Shown here in pieces: positions 7,099-12,424 of a stretch of DNA of 12,424 nt. The translations under genes and the position numbers were made by a program. Under the pieces are notes generated by a model. It made no database searches. It saw only the letters and a list, made by a program, of their open reading frames with translations, and had not been told where the DNA came from. The stretch comes from Prevotella sp. (lineage in GTDB: Bacteria; Bacteroidota; Bacteroidia; Bacteroidales; Bacteroidaceae): positions 1-12,424 of the forward strand of contig JAJWLX010000083.1 in the NCBI GenBank assembly GCA_021636625.1, in the 5' to 3' direction. Position 1 is the stretch's first letter, and every line of letters begins with the position of its first letter.

Positions 7099-8382
7099 AT
7101 GTTAGAGAAAAATAAGCGGGAGCGCATCATTGCGCTCGTCAACAAGGAAGTTGTGCCTGCCATCGGATGTACCGAACCGATGGCTGTGGCTCTTTGTACA
7201 GCTAAGGCTGCTACCACTCTGGGTAAGCGTCCGGAGCGCATCGAGGTACGCTTGAGTCCTAATATGCTCAAGAATGCGATGGGTGTGGGTATTCCAGGAA
7301 CCGGTATGATCGGTCTGCCTATCGCAGTTTCGCTCGGTGCCCTCATCGGAAAGCCAGAGTATGAACTCGAGGTTCTCAAGGATCTTACTCCTGATACCCT
7401 GGAGCTGGGCAAGCAGTATATCAAGAATGCAGATATTAACATCAAGCTGAAGCAGGGCGATGTGGATAAGCTCTATATCGAGGTAATCTGCTATGCCGGC
7501 AACGGCAGAGCTACTGCTATCATTGCCGGTTCTCATACCAACTTCGTGTATGTAGAGCGCAATGGTGAGGTGGTTTTCGATAAGCGTGGTGGAGCTGCGG
7601 CTGATGTGGAGGAAGACGACATCCAGTTGAATCTCCGCCTGGTTTACGATTTCGCAACCACAGCCCCGCTCGATGAGATTCGCTTCATCCTCAAGACCAA
7701 GGAATATAATATGAAGGCTGCCGAGGAATCTATCAAGGGCAATTATGGCCACTGTCTGGGTAAGACGATGGATCGTCCTTTGAGCCGTGGTATCTTCGGC
7801 AACAACATCTTCTCTCATATTCTTTCCCGCACCGCTTCAGCCTGCGATGCCCGAATGGGTGGAGCTATGATTCCGGTGATGAGTAACAGTGGCAGTGGTA
7901 ATCAGGGCATCTGTGCCACCAATCCGGTGGTGGTTTATGCCTTGGAAAACGAGAATACCGAGGAGGAGTTGATCCGTGCCCTAATGCTCAGTCACTTAAC
8001 GGCTATCTATATCAAGCAGAGCCTGGGTAAGCTTTCTGCGCTCTGCGGTTGCGTGGTAGCCAGCACGGGTAGCAGTTGCGGTATCACCTATCTGATGGGG
8101 GGTGATTTTGCCCGTATCTGCAACTCTGTCAAGAACATGGTGGCAAACCTTACCGGTATGATTTGCGATGGTGCCAAGCCAAGCTGCGCCCTGAAGATCT
8201 CTTCTGGTGTGAGTACAGCCTTGCTTTCTGCTCTTCTTTCCATGGAGGGTAAGTGCGTAACTTCTGCCGAGGGTATCGTGGATGATGATGTGGATAAGTG
8301 TATCCACAACCTCACCTCTATCGGTGCCGATGCGATGAAGACCACCGATGATATGGTGCTCGATATCATGACGCATAAATAA
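7099..8382 (+). CDS. cyuA: L-cysteine desulfidase family protein (UPF0597 / CyuA-YhaM, serine dehydratase alpha-like)
   Basis: Proteins of this family (CdsA of Methanocaldococcus, CyuA/YhaM of enterics) use an oxygen-sensitive Fe-S cluster to split L-cysteine into pyruvate, ammonia and sulfide in the cytoplasm. The 427-aa product has full length and the family hallmarks: IGCTEP with Cys24, the MSNSGSGNQGICATNP signature (Cys272) shared with serine dehydratase alpha domains, and a Cys-rich C-terminal half (Cys316, 318, 327, 341, 356, 363) from which the remaining cluster ligands would come. There is no signal peptide. It starts 13 bp after the exported peptidase and ends 43 bp before a strong terminator, so the two genes form a compact transcription unit. 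Enzymatic desulfidase activity is inferred from family members; a serine deaminase role is the alternative. Confidence 0.9.
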   Translation: MLEKNKRERIIALVNKEVVPAIGCTEPMAVALCTAKAATTLGKRPERIEVRLSPNMLKNAMGVGIPGTGMIGLPIAVSLGALIGKPEYELEVLKDLTPDTLELGKQYIKNADINIKLKQGDVDKLYIEVICYAGNGRATAIIAGSHTNFVYVERNGEVVFDKRGGAAADVEEDDIQLNLRLVYDFATTAPLDEIRFILKTKEYNMKAAEESIKGNYGHCLGKTMDRPLSRGIFGNNIFSHILSRTASACDARMGGAMIPVMSNSGSGNQGICATNPVVVYALENENTEEELIRALMLSHLTAIYIKQSLGKLSALCGCVVASTGSSCGITYLMGGDFARICNSVKNMVANLTGMICDGAKPSCALKISSGVSTALLSALLSMEGKCVTSAEGIVDDDVDKCIHNLTSIGADAMKTTDDMVLDIMTHK

Positions 8383-8425
8383 ACAAGAAGTGTAGATTTT
8401 ACATTATTTATAACTTGCATACAAA

Positions 8426-8465
8426 AAAAGGCTCGCAAGAAGTTTCGATTTCTTGCGAGCCTTTT
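8426..8465 (+). terminator. Strong hairpin terminator after the desulfidase gene
   Basis: AAAAGGCTCGCAAGAA (8426-8441) is perfectly complementary to TTCTTGCGAGCCTTTT (8450-8465), giving a 16-bp stem with an 8-nt loop. The 3' arm ends in TTTT and the 5' arm in A-run, so it can stop transcription on the plus strand. It isolates the peptidase-desulfidase pair from the AAA ATPase gene. Confidence 0.9.
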
Positions 8466-8497
8466 AAGATTAAGAAATATTAAAAAACTGGCTTTTT

Positions 8498-8529
8498 CTT
8501 GGAGAAAATCGCGGATATGTGTATATTTG
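8498..8529 (+). promoter_or_regulatory. Candidate promoter of the AAA/DUF4143 gene, overlapping repeat copy 1
   Basis: CTTG (8498-8501, three of four bases of TTTG) and TATATTTG (8522-8529, exact TAnnTTTG) are separated by 20 bp, a good Bacteroidota promoter. The first copy of the iterated element (8507-8523) fills the spacer and runs into the -7 box. A protein bound to the repeat would therefore be expected to block or reshape the promoter. The second repeat copy is followed by a degraded box, TATCTGTA (8558-8565). Confidence 0.55.
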
Positions 8530-8657
8530 CACCATCCGATAATCGCGGATATGTGTGTATCTGTACTATCTGATAATCGCGGATAGGTGTAAGAAACGGA
8601 AAATATTAATCGCGGATAGGTGTATTTATCCGATATTGTTAATCTAGGATAGGTGTA
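8507..8657 (+). repeat. Five-copy 33-34 bp iterated element ahead of the AAA/DUF4143 gene
   Basis: The 17-bp core AATCGCGGATAKGTGTA recurs at 8507-8523, 8541-8557, 8575-8591, 8608-8624 and 8641-8657. Start-to-start distances are 34, 34, 33 and 33 bp, close to three helical turns. Copies 1 and 2 have T at the variable position, copies 3-5 have G. Copy 2 ends in G rather than A, and copy 5 has CTA in place of CGC. The linkers between cores mostly differ, though those of copies 1 and 2 resemble each other. The last copy ends 4 bp before the ATG, so copies 2-5 would lie in the 5' leader if the promoter call is right. Confidence 0.92.
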
Positions 8658-8661
8658 AATT

Positions 8662-10014
8662 ATGAGAAGAAAAGTATATGATCAACTCAAGAAATGGAAG
8701 GAAGAACAGAACGGAGAAAGTGCTGTTCTCATCAATGGTGCCCGTCGAGTAGGAAAAAGCTATATCGTAAAGGAATTCGCTCAAGAAGAATACAAGAGTT
8801 ATATTTTGCTTGACTTCAATAAGATAGGAAAGAACATAAAATCCTTGTTCGAAACCTATCTGGATGACTTGGATACATTCTTTATGTATTTGAGCAGTTT
8901 CACCAATACACCGCTATATCCAAGAGAATCGGTTATTATCTTTGATGAAGTGCAATTGTATCCTCGAGCTCGTACAGCTATCAAGTATCTGGTTGAAGAT
9001 GGACGCTACGATTATATCGAGACTGGTTCGCTTATTTCTATCAAAAAGAACGTTGAGGATATTATGATTCCTTCTGAGGAGGAAGAAATATTGATGTTTC
9101 CTATGGATTTCGAGGAGTTTTTATGGGCACTAAACAAAGAAACCCTGATGCCGCTTATACGAATGAACTTTCAGAAAAAGCATGAGATGGGACAAATGAT
9201 GCATCGTATGGCAATGGACTATTTCAGACAGTATCTTATTGTTGGAGGAATGCCACAGGCTGTAGCTAAATTTGTAGAAACCAGAGATTTCAATAAGGTG
9301 GATCGTGTGAAACGCCAAATTCTTACTTTATATCGTAATGATATCCAGAAGTATGCGTCAACTTATGTATTTAAAGTTACTCAGATTTTTGATACTATTC
9401 CTTCTCAGCTTCAAAAACATGAGAAGAAATTTATGTTGAAGGCACTCACCGAAGGGGCGAGAATGCGAGATTATGAAACGGCATTCTTTTGGCTGTCAGA
9501 TGCAATGATAGTCAATATGGCCTATAATACGACAGAGCCAAGCATCGGTCTTGGCATGAATACCGATGATACGACATTGAAATGCTATATGGCTGATACG
9601 GGGTTGCTCATCAGTCATGCTTTCAATGAAAATACGATAGTATCGGAAAACTTATATAACAAGCTTCTGATAGATAAGCTGGAGTTTAATGGTGGAATGA
9701 TAGTTGAGAATATTGTTGCTCAGATGTTACGTTCGGCAGGGCATAAGCTGTATTTCTTTTCTAAATATAGTAAGGATGATGCCCGGGAAAGGATGGAACT
9801 GGATTTCCTGATAGCCAAAGATACAATAACGTCAAAGCATAATATTTCACCGATAGAAGTGAAGTCAACTAATAGATATACGCTCACTTCTCTCAAAAAG
9901 TGCATTGCTAAATATGGTAGCTATCTGGCAACCCCATATGTTTTGCATACTGCTGATTTGAAAGTTGAGGAGGGGATTACTTATTTGCCATTGTATATGA
10001 CGGGGTTATTATAA
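8662..10014 (+). CDS. AAA ATPase with C-terminal DUF4143 nuclease-like domain
   Basis: A 450-aa member of the widespread AAA_14 plus DUF4143 family, whose cellular role is not established. The N-terminal ATPase has Walker A GARRVGKS (26-33) and Walker B VIIFDEVQ (91-98, Asp95/Glu96), with a sensor-like TGSLI at 121-125. A middle region carries the family-typical NDIQKYA (226-232). The C-terminal part has ELDFLI (379-384) followed by PIEVKS (397-402), a D...ExK pattern like PD-(D/E)XK nucleases, plus Glu349 in VEN. There is no signal peptide or membrane segment. The gene stands alone between a terminator and an inverted repeat. It uses AGA and ATA codons freely, whereas its neighbours favour CGC/CGT and ATC, which suggests separate, probably transferred ancestry. 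Five repeats crowd its promoter and leader. Family call is confident; DNA targeting or defence would be speculation. Confidence 0.9.
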   Translation: MRRKVYDQLKKWKEEQNGESAVLINGARRVGKSYIVKEFAQEEYKSYILLDFNKIGKNIKSLFETYLDDLDTFFMYLSSFTNTPLYPRESVIIFDEVQLYPRARTAIKYLVEDGRYDYIETGSLISIKKNVEDIMIPSEEEEILMFPMDFEEFLWALNKETLMPLIRMNFQKKHEMGQMMHRMAMDYFRQYLIVGGMPQAVAKFVETRDFNKVDRVKRQILTLYRNDIQKYASTYVFKVTQIFDTIPSQLQKHEKKFMLKALTEGARMRDYETAFFWLSDAMIVNMAYNTTEPSIGLGMNTDDTTLKCYMADTGLLISHAFNENTIVSENLYNKLLIDKLEFNGGMIVENIVAQMLRSAGHKLYFFSKYSKDDARERMELDFLIAKDTITSKHNISPIEVKSTNRYTLTSLKKCIAKYGSYLATPYVLHTADLKVEEGITYLPLYMTGLL

Positions 10015-10027
10015 GTGGTTTTATACT

Positions 10028-10113
10028 TTGAACTTTGAGCTTTGAACTTTGAACTTGAACCAGTAAAACTAATCATAAAGTTCAAAGTTCCAAGTTCAAA
10101 GTTCCAAGTTCAA
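10028..10113. repeat. Long inverted repeat built of TTTGAAC-like units; possible bidirectional terminator
   Basis: The arms 10028-10056 and 10085-10113 are 29 bp each and match at 26 of 29 positions, one of the three exceptions being a G-U wobble in plus-strand RNA. The loop is 28 nt. Each arm is itself a run of GAACTTT-type units of about 7 bp. It lies between the convergent AAA ATPase gene and ddh, so it can end transcripts from both sides. Similar TTGAACTT strings are, from memory, frequent between Bacteroidota genes. Confidence 0.75.
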
Positions 10114-10118
10114 TGTCT

Positions 10119-11018
10119 TTATACGAGTGTTGCAACTACTTCCTCACGGGTACCTGGCAACATATCGATGACAGGAATCTCTGGCATGGTATAGCAACCT
10201 GGCTGGAGACGGAATGAAGCGCGAGCCACGTTAACCAATACCTGAGCTGTGAGGGCAGGGTTGTTGATGCTCATGTTGAACTCGAAGCGCTGGTTCTGAG
10301 TCTTGCCAGATACACCCTTGCGAACAAGGTTCACACCATGACCCATATCCTTTACATCATCTACAGATGCTACGGCGAATACGTGAGTCTCGTCGTGAGC
10401 GAAGTATGGATCTGCCTTGATCTCTGCAGTAACATCCTCAAGCTTTGCACCTTCCTCAAGCTCTACATATACCATGCGGCGGTGGATACCCTCGCCCAAT
10501 GGGATAGTAACAGAGAGTGCTTCCTTGACACCCTTCTTGCTACGAACGCAAACTGAGTGTCCCATGCTCATACCAGGACCGAAGTTGGTATAGGTCAATC
10601 CCTTTGGAGCCAGACTTTCCATCAATACACGTACGATAGAGTCTGAACCTGGATCCCAACCGGCAGAGATAACGCTCACCTTGCCAGCCTTCTTGCAGTT
10701 CTCCATCTGCTTGGTGCGGTAATCAAGAATACCTGTGTGGATATCGAAACTATCTACGGTGTTGATGCCGAGTGCAACGATCTTCTCTGCATACTCAGGG
10801 CAAGAACGGGTAGGAGTTGCGAGGATAGCAACATCTACATCCTTCAACTTGGTGATGTCATCTACTACCTCATAGTTAGCCAACTCAGCTGGTTTGTCCT
10901 TAGCACCCTGGCGACGAACGATACCTGCGATCTCGAAATCAGGAGCTGCTTCGAGAGCTTCTACTGTAAACTTACCGATGTTGCCGTAACCTACTACGGC
11001 TGCTCTAAACTTTTTCAT
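10119..11018 (-). CDS. ddh: meso-Diaminopimelate D-dehydrogenase
   Basis: This cytoplasmic NADPH-dependent enzyme makes meso-diaminopimelate in one step by reductive amination of tetrahydrodipicolinate with ammonia, a shortcut for peptidoglycan and lysine synthesis. The 299-aa product is close to the usual length. It shows the Rossmann loop VVGYGNIG (8-15) with basic IVRRQG (33-38), suited to the NADPH phosphate, the substrate-site segment ISAGWDPGSDS (117-127), and FGPGMSMGHS (146-155), all hallmarks of Ddh rather than DapB. The C-terminus (LQPGCYTMPEIPVIDMLPG) is also typical and complete. The gene is convergent with the AAA ATPase gene, 104 bp away, and is transcribed alone. An exact -7 box lies about 70 bp upstream. 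Confidence 0.97.
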   Translation of the reverse strand: MKKFRAAVVGYGNIGKFTVEALEAAPDFEIAGIVRRQGAKDKPAELANYEVVDDITKLKDVDVAILATPTRSCPEYAEKIVALGINTVDSFDIHTGILDYRTKQMENCKKAGKVSVISAGWDPGSDSIVRVLMESLAPKGLTYTNFGPGMSMGHSVCVRSKKGVKEALSVTIPLGEGIHRRMVYVELEEGAKLEDVTAEIKADPYFAHDETHVFAVASVDDVKDMGHGVNLVRKGVSGKTQNQRFEFNMSINNPALTAQVLVNVARASFRLQPGCYTMPEIPVIDMLPGTREEVVATLV

Positions 11019-11088
11019 TTGATGTATTTATTTCTTTTATATTGTTGTTTATTTTGGATAATTCCTTCTTGATATCTATTTCCGGTTG

Positions 11089-11096
11089 CAAAAGTA
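11089..11096 (-). promoter_or_regulatory. Candidate -7 box for ddh
   Basis: TACTTTTG on the minus strand is an exact TAnnTTTG match about 70 bp ahead of the ddh start codon. The expected TTTG -33 element is not clear at 19-21 bp upstream. The -7 box and distance make it the best promoter candidate for ddh. Confidence 0.55.
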
Positions 11097-11194
11097 TAGC
11101 TTTTTCTTGAAATACGTGACGTTTTAATAGATTTTTAACTCATAAAACTTGCAAAAGGTAATAAAATCATAGTTTCTAGGTAGAATGACGGGGG

Positions 11195-11229
11195 AATTGT
11201 AAGGGTTCTAGAACAGATTCCTTACAGTT
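11195..11229. repeat. Small inverted repeat with palindromic loop
   Basis: AATTGTAAGG (11195-11204) and CCTTACAGTT (11220-11229) are inverted copies matching at 9 of 10 positions, with a 15-bp spacer that contains the palindrome TTCTAGAA (11206-11213). It could be an operator or a small RNA hairpin. No flanking T-run is present. Confidence 0.4.
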
Positions 11230-11317
11230 TCGTGATTTCAGGGATTTAAGAGAATGCCTCTGCTCTTCCTATTCTGTTTGTCGATGGATAATGGGTGATT
11301 TCTTTTCGCTCCTGATT

Positions 11318-11427
11318 AAATTAGCTTCTATCCTTCATGAAATTAGCTTCTACCCTTAAGGGAATTTGTATCTGCCCTTAAGGGTATTTGTTTCTACCTT
11401 TAAAGGAAAATGTTCCTGTACCTAATA
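11318..11427. repeat. Array A: five 22-bp units carrying 10-bp palindromes
   Basis: Units start at 11318, 11340, 11362, 11384 and 11406 with exact 22-bp spacing. Each has an A/T-rich half followed by a C-starting half. The first two begin AAATTAGCTTCTA. Units 2 and 3 contain the perfect palindrome CCCTTAAGGG (the final G falling on the next unit), and unit 4 contains CCTTTAAAGG, also perfect. Units 1 and 5 are decayed at this position. A 22-bp period cannot keep a reading frame, so the array is not a protein repeat. The array abuts array B. Confidence 0.9.
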
Positions 11428-11550
11428 GAAATCTTCGTTCAGCGACGTTGAATCTCCGTTCGCCGACGTTGAATGTACGTTCAGCGACGTTGAATGTCGG
11501 TTCAACGACGTTGAACGGAGATTTCTTCTAGTTCTAAAAACAATTTCCAT
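11422..11550 (-). CDS. Possible 42-residue peptide with a heptapeptide repeat (doubtful)
   Basis: Reading the minus strand through array B, an ATG at 11550-11548 opens a frame ending in TAG at 11424-11422. The 42-residue product begins MEIVFRTRRNLR and then repeats a heptad four times: STSLNRH, STSLNVH, STSANGD, STSLNED, ending FY. The heptad arises because the DNA unit is exactly 21 bp. There is no Shine-Dalgarno sequence, no promoter that I can identify and no recognisable family, so it may simply be a by-product of the DNA repeat. Confidence 0.15.
   Translation of the reverse strand: MEIVFRTRRNLRSTSLNRHSTSLNVHSTSANGDSTSLNEDFY
11429..11534. repeat. Array B: four 21-bp units with palindromic GACGTTGAA core, closed by an inverted flank
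   Basis: Units start at 11429, 11450, 11471 and 11492 with exact 21-bp spacing, that is two helical turns, and each ends CGACGTT. Across each unit boundary lies a near-palindrome of the form TTCAGCGACGTTGAA. In unit 4 it is TTCAACGACGTTGAA, whose 7-bp arms are perfect around one central base. The sequence entering the array (TAGAAATCTTCGTTC, 11426-11440) recurs inverted after it (GAACGGAGATTTCTTCTA, 11513-11530) with a 3-bp insertion and one substitution, so the whole block is roughly symmetric. Confidence 0.9.
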
Positions 11551-11682
11551 AGGGGATAAAGGCTTTTTCTTATAGGGGTGTCGGCAATATAATCCAATGC
11601 CAGATACAATAAATCCCTATTCCGTGCGTTCATATTATTATAATTAATTTATGAAAGAGGTATAACCAAGTGTTTAAATAGT

Positions 11683-11688
11683 AAGGAG
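11683..11688 (+). promoter_or_regulatory. Ribosome binding site of ruvA
   Basis: AAGGAG sits 9 bp before the ruvA ATG (11698). It is the clearest Shine-Dalgarno sequence in a window where most starts lack one, and it fixes the ruvA start. Confidence 0.75.
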
Positions 11689-11697
11689 AAAATAAAA

Positions 11698-12312
11698 ATG
11701 ATAGAATATATTCATGGCGATCTGACCGAACTGACTCCGGCAATGGCAGTAGTAGAGACAGCAGGAGTGGGGTACGGACTCAATATTTCGCTCAATACCT
11801 ATACTGCCATTCAGGGCAAACAGGAAGTAAAACTCTACGTGCATGAGGTTTTGGTGGCAGGTGGAAGAGATGACTCATTCACCCTTTTCGGTTTTGCCTC
11901 CAAGCAGGAGCGCGAACTCTATCGCCAGCTCATCACCGTATCGGGTGTGGGAGGCAATACGGCGAGAATGATTCTCTCGTCGATGTCGCCAAGCGAACTC
12001 TGCAATGTGATTTCTACAGGCAACGATAAGATGCTGAAGACCGTGAAGGGTATCGGATTGAAGACCGCCCAGCGTATCATCATCGACCTGAAGGATAAGA
12101 TCGTGAGTCTGGGCATCGCCGATGAACTGCCGGCTAATGGCGGTAATGTGGTGATGGTGAACAATGATATCAAGGATGAGGCTGTCAGTGCCCTCACCAT
12201 GCTCGGTTTCTCACCGGCACCTTCTGCCAAGGTAGTAGTGGAAATCCTGAAGGCGCAGCCAGACCTGCCGGTGGAGCAGGTTGTAAAGCTTGCCTTGAAG
12301 CAAATTAAATAA
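11698..12312 (+). CDS. ruvA: Holliday junction branch migration subunit RuvA
   Basis: RuvA binds four-way DNA junctions as a tetramer and loads the RuvB motor, working with RuvC in recombinational repair and restart of stalled forks. The 204-aa length is normal. Domain I (about 1-65) is the OB fold starting MIEYIHGDL, with an acidic pin at Asp58-Asp59 in GRDDSFTLFGF. Domain II holds two helix-hairpin-helix motifs, VSGVGGNTA (81-89) and VKGIGLKTA (116-124). A variable linker (about 140-155) joins domain III (about 156-204), the RuvB-contacting three-helix bundle ending VVKLALKQIK. The start is fixed by the AAGGAG site and the canonical N-terminus. ruvB or ruvC is not seen in the 112 bp remaining downstream. 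A palindrome-rich array lies about 160 bp upstream. Confidence 0.98.
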   Translation: MIEYIHGDLTELTPAMAVVETAGVGYGLNISLNTYTAIQGKQEVKLYVHEVLVAGGRDDSFTLFGFASKQERELYRQLITVSGVGGNTARMILSSMSPSELCNVISTGNDKMLKTVKGIGLKTAQRIIIDLKDKIVSLGIADELPANGGNVVMVNNDIKDEAVSALTMLGFSPAPSAKVVVEILKAQPDLPVEQVVKLALKQIK

Positions 12313-12330
12313 CTGAACTTTCGCATATCA

Positions 12331-12420
12331 GGAAGTTAAAGGAGTTAAGGAAGTTAAGGAGTTAAGACGTATGTCTTGCTGCTTAAAAACTACGCCAAAA
12401 AGACTATTGTCTTAACTCCT
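12331..12420. repeat. GTTAAG-rich repeats and inverted repeat after ruvA
   Basis: A run of GGAAGTTAA/GGAGTTAAG units occupies 12331-12366. Its last copy, AGGAGTTAAGAC (12357-12368), is a perfect 12-bp inverted match to GTCTTAACTCCT (12409-12420), leaving a 40-nt loop. It may act as a terminator for ruvA or as a spacer element before the next gene. The window ends four bases later. Confidence 0.6.
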
Positions 12421-12424
12421 CAGC

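Larger units (their letters stand above)
11019..11697. other. 679-bp intergenic region between ddh and ruvA
   Basis: The two flanking genes diverge. From left to right the region holds the ddh promoter (11089-11096), an A/T-rich stretch, a small inverted repeat (11195-11229), an unassigned stretch (11230-11317), two adjoining palindrome-bearing arrays (11318-11427 and 11429-11534), a short minus-strand reading frame through the second array (11422-11550), and an A/T-rich ruvA leader (11535-11697). I see no conserved protein, tRNA or known riboswitch. No convincing TAnnTTTG box for ruvA stands out. Confidence 0.7.

Noticed and set aside
7102..7818. 238-codon minus-strand frame antisense to the desulfidase
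   Set aside because: Shadow of the conserved cyuA-type gene; no start context or domain.
8507..8657. CRISPR array
   Set aside because: Cores are only 17 bp and diverged, linkers are about 16-17 bp and partly alike, and there are no cas genes. Position over a promoter fits regulatory iterons better.
10015..10118. Insertion sequence end beside the AAA gene
   Set aside because: The inverted repeat is a local hairpin with both arms on the same side of the gene, and no transposase or matching repeat is seen at 8466-8506.
11318..11512. CRISPR or integron attC cluster between ddh and ruvA
   Set aside because: Units are contiguous with no unique spacers, palindromes are short, and no cas or integrase gene is visible.
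11426..11578. Plus-strand open frame through array B (ESPFADV/ECTFSDV heptads)
   Set aside because: The frame begins right after a stop codon and has no ATG, so initiation is unlikely.
11651..11665. Leader peptide MKEV ahead of ruvA
   Set aside because: Four codons with no regulatory residue run or attenuator hairpin; likely chance.

Overview
The window looks like chromosomal DNA from a member of the Bacteroidota, most likely the Prevotella/Segatella group. Three things point there. Several gene starts have TAnnTTTG-type -7 boxes, most start codons lack a strong Shine-Dalgarno sequence, and the gene set fits: DAP dehydrogenase, a secreted C1B aminopeptidase with an Ala-Gln signal cleavage site, and an AAA/DUF4143 ATPase. 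The genus is inferred from gene content and sequence feel, not from a search.

Layout. Positions 1-5478 hold a minus-strand block transcribed in the order dxs, trkA, trkH, manA; manA runs off the left edge. It joins isoprenoid precursor synthesis (Dxs), the two-part potassium importer (TrkA gate, TrkH channel) and mannose-6-phosphate isomerase. A divergent promoter region at 5479-5678 separates it from a plus-strand pair: an exported bleomycin-hydrolase-like peptidase, then 13 bp later a UPF0597/CyuA-type L-cysteine desulfidase. That pair ends at a strong 16-bp hairpin terminator (8426-8465). An AT-richer stand-alone gene for an AAA ATPase with a C-terminal DUF4143 nuclease-like domain follows (8662-10014). 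A five-copy 33-34 bp iterated element precedes it and includes the predicted promoter. A long inverted repeat lies between it and convergent ddh (meso-diaminopimelate dehydrogenase, 10119-11018). After a 679-bp non-coding region comes ruvA (11698-12312), followed by another inverted repeat at the right edge.

The housekeeping genes all look intact. The unusual material is between genes: (i) the 33-34 bp iterated element ahead of the AAA/DUF4143 gene, and (ii) a back-to-back array of about nine 21-22 bp units between ddh and ruvA. The ruvA-side array falls into two palindrome families, one centred on CCCTTAAGGG and one on a TTCAnCGACGTTGAA-type core, with a symmetric base change in one copy. 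These are the best candidates for undescribed regulatory or repeat systems. Smaller points are a non-canonical GxYxxG nucleotide loop in TrkA, a fully paired hairpin across the trkH stop codon, and a three-copy AT-rich repeat between trkA and trkH.
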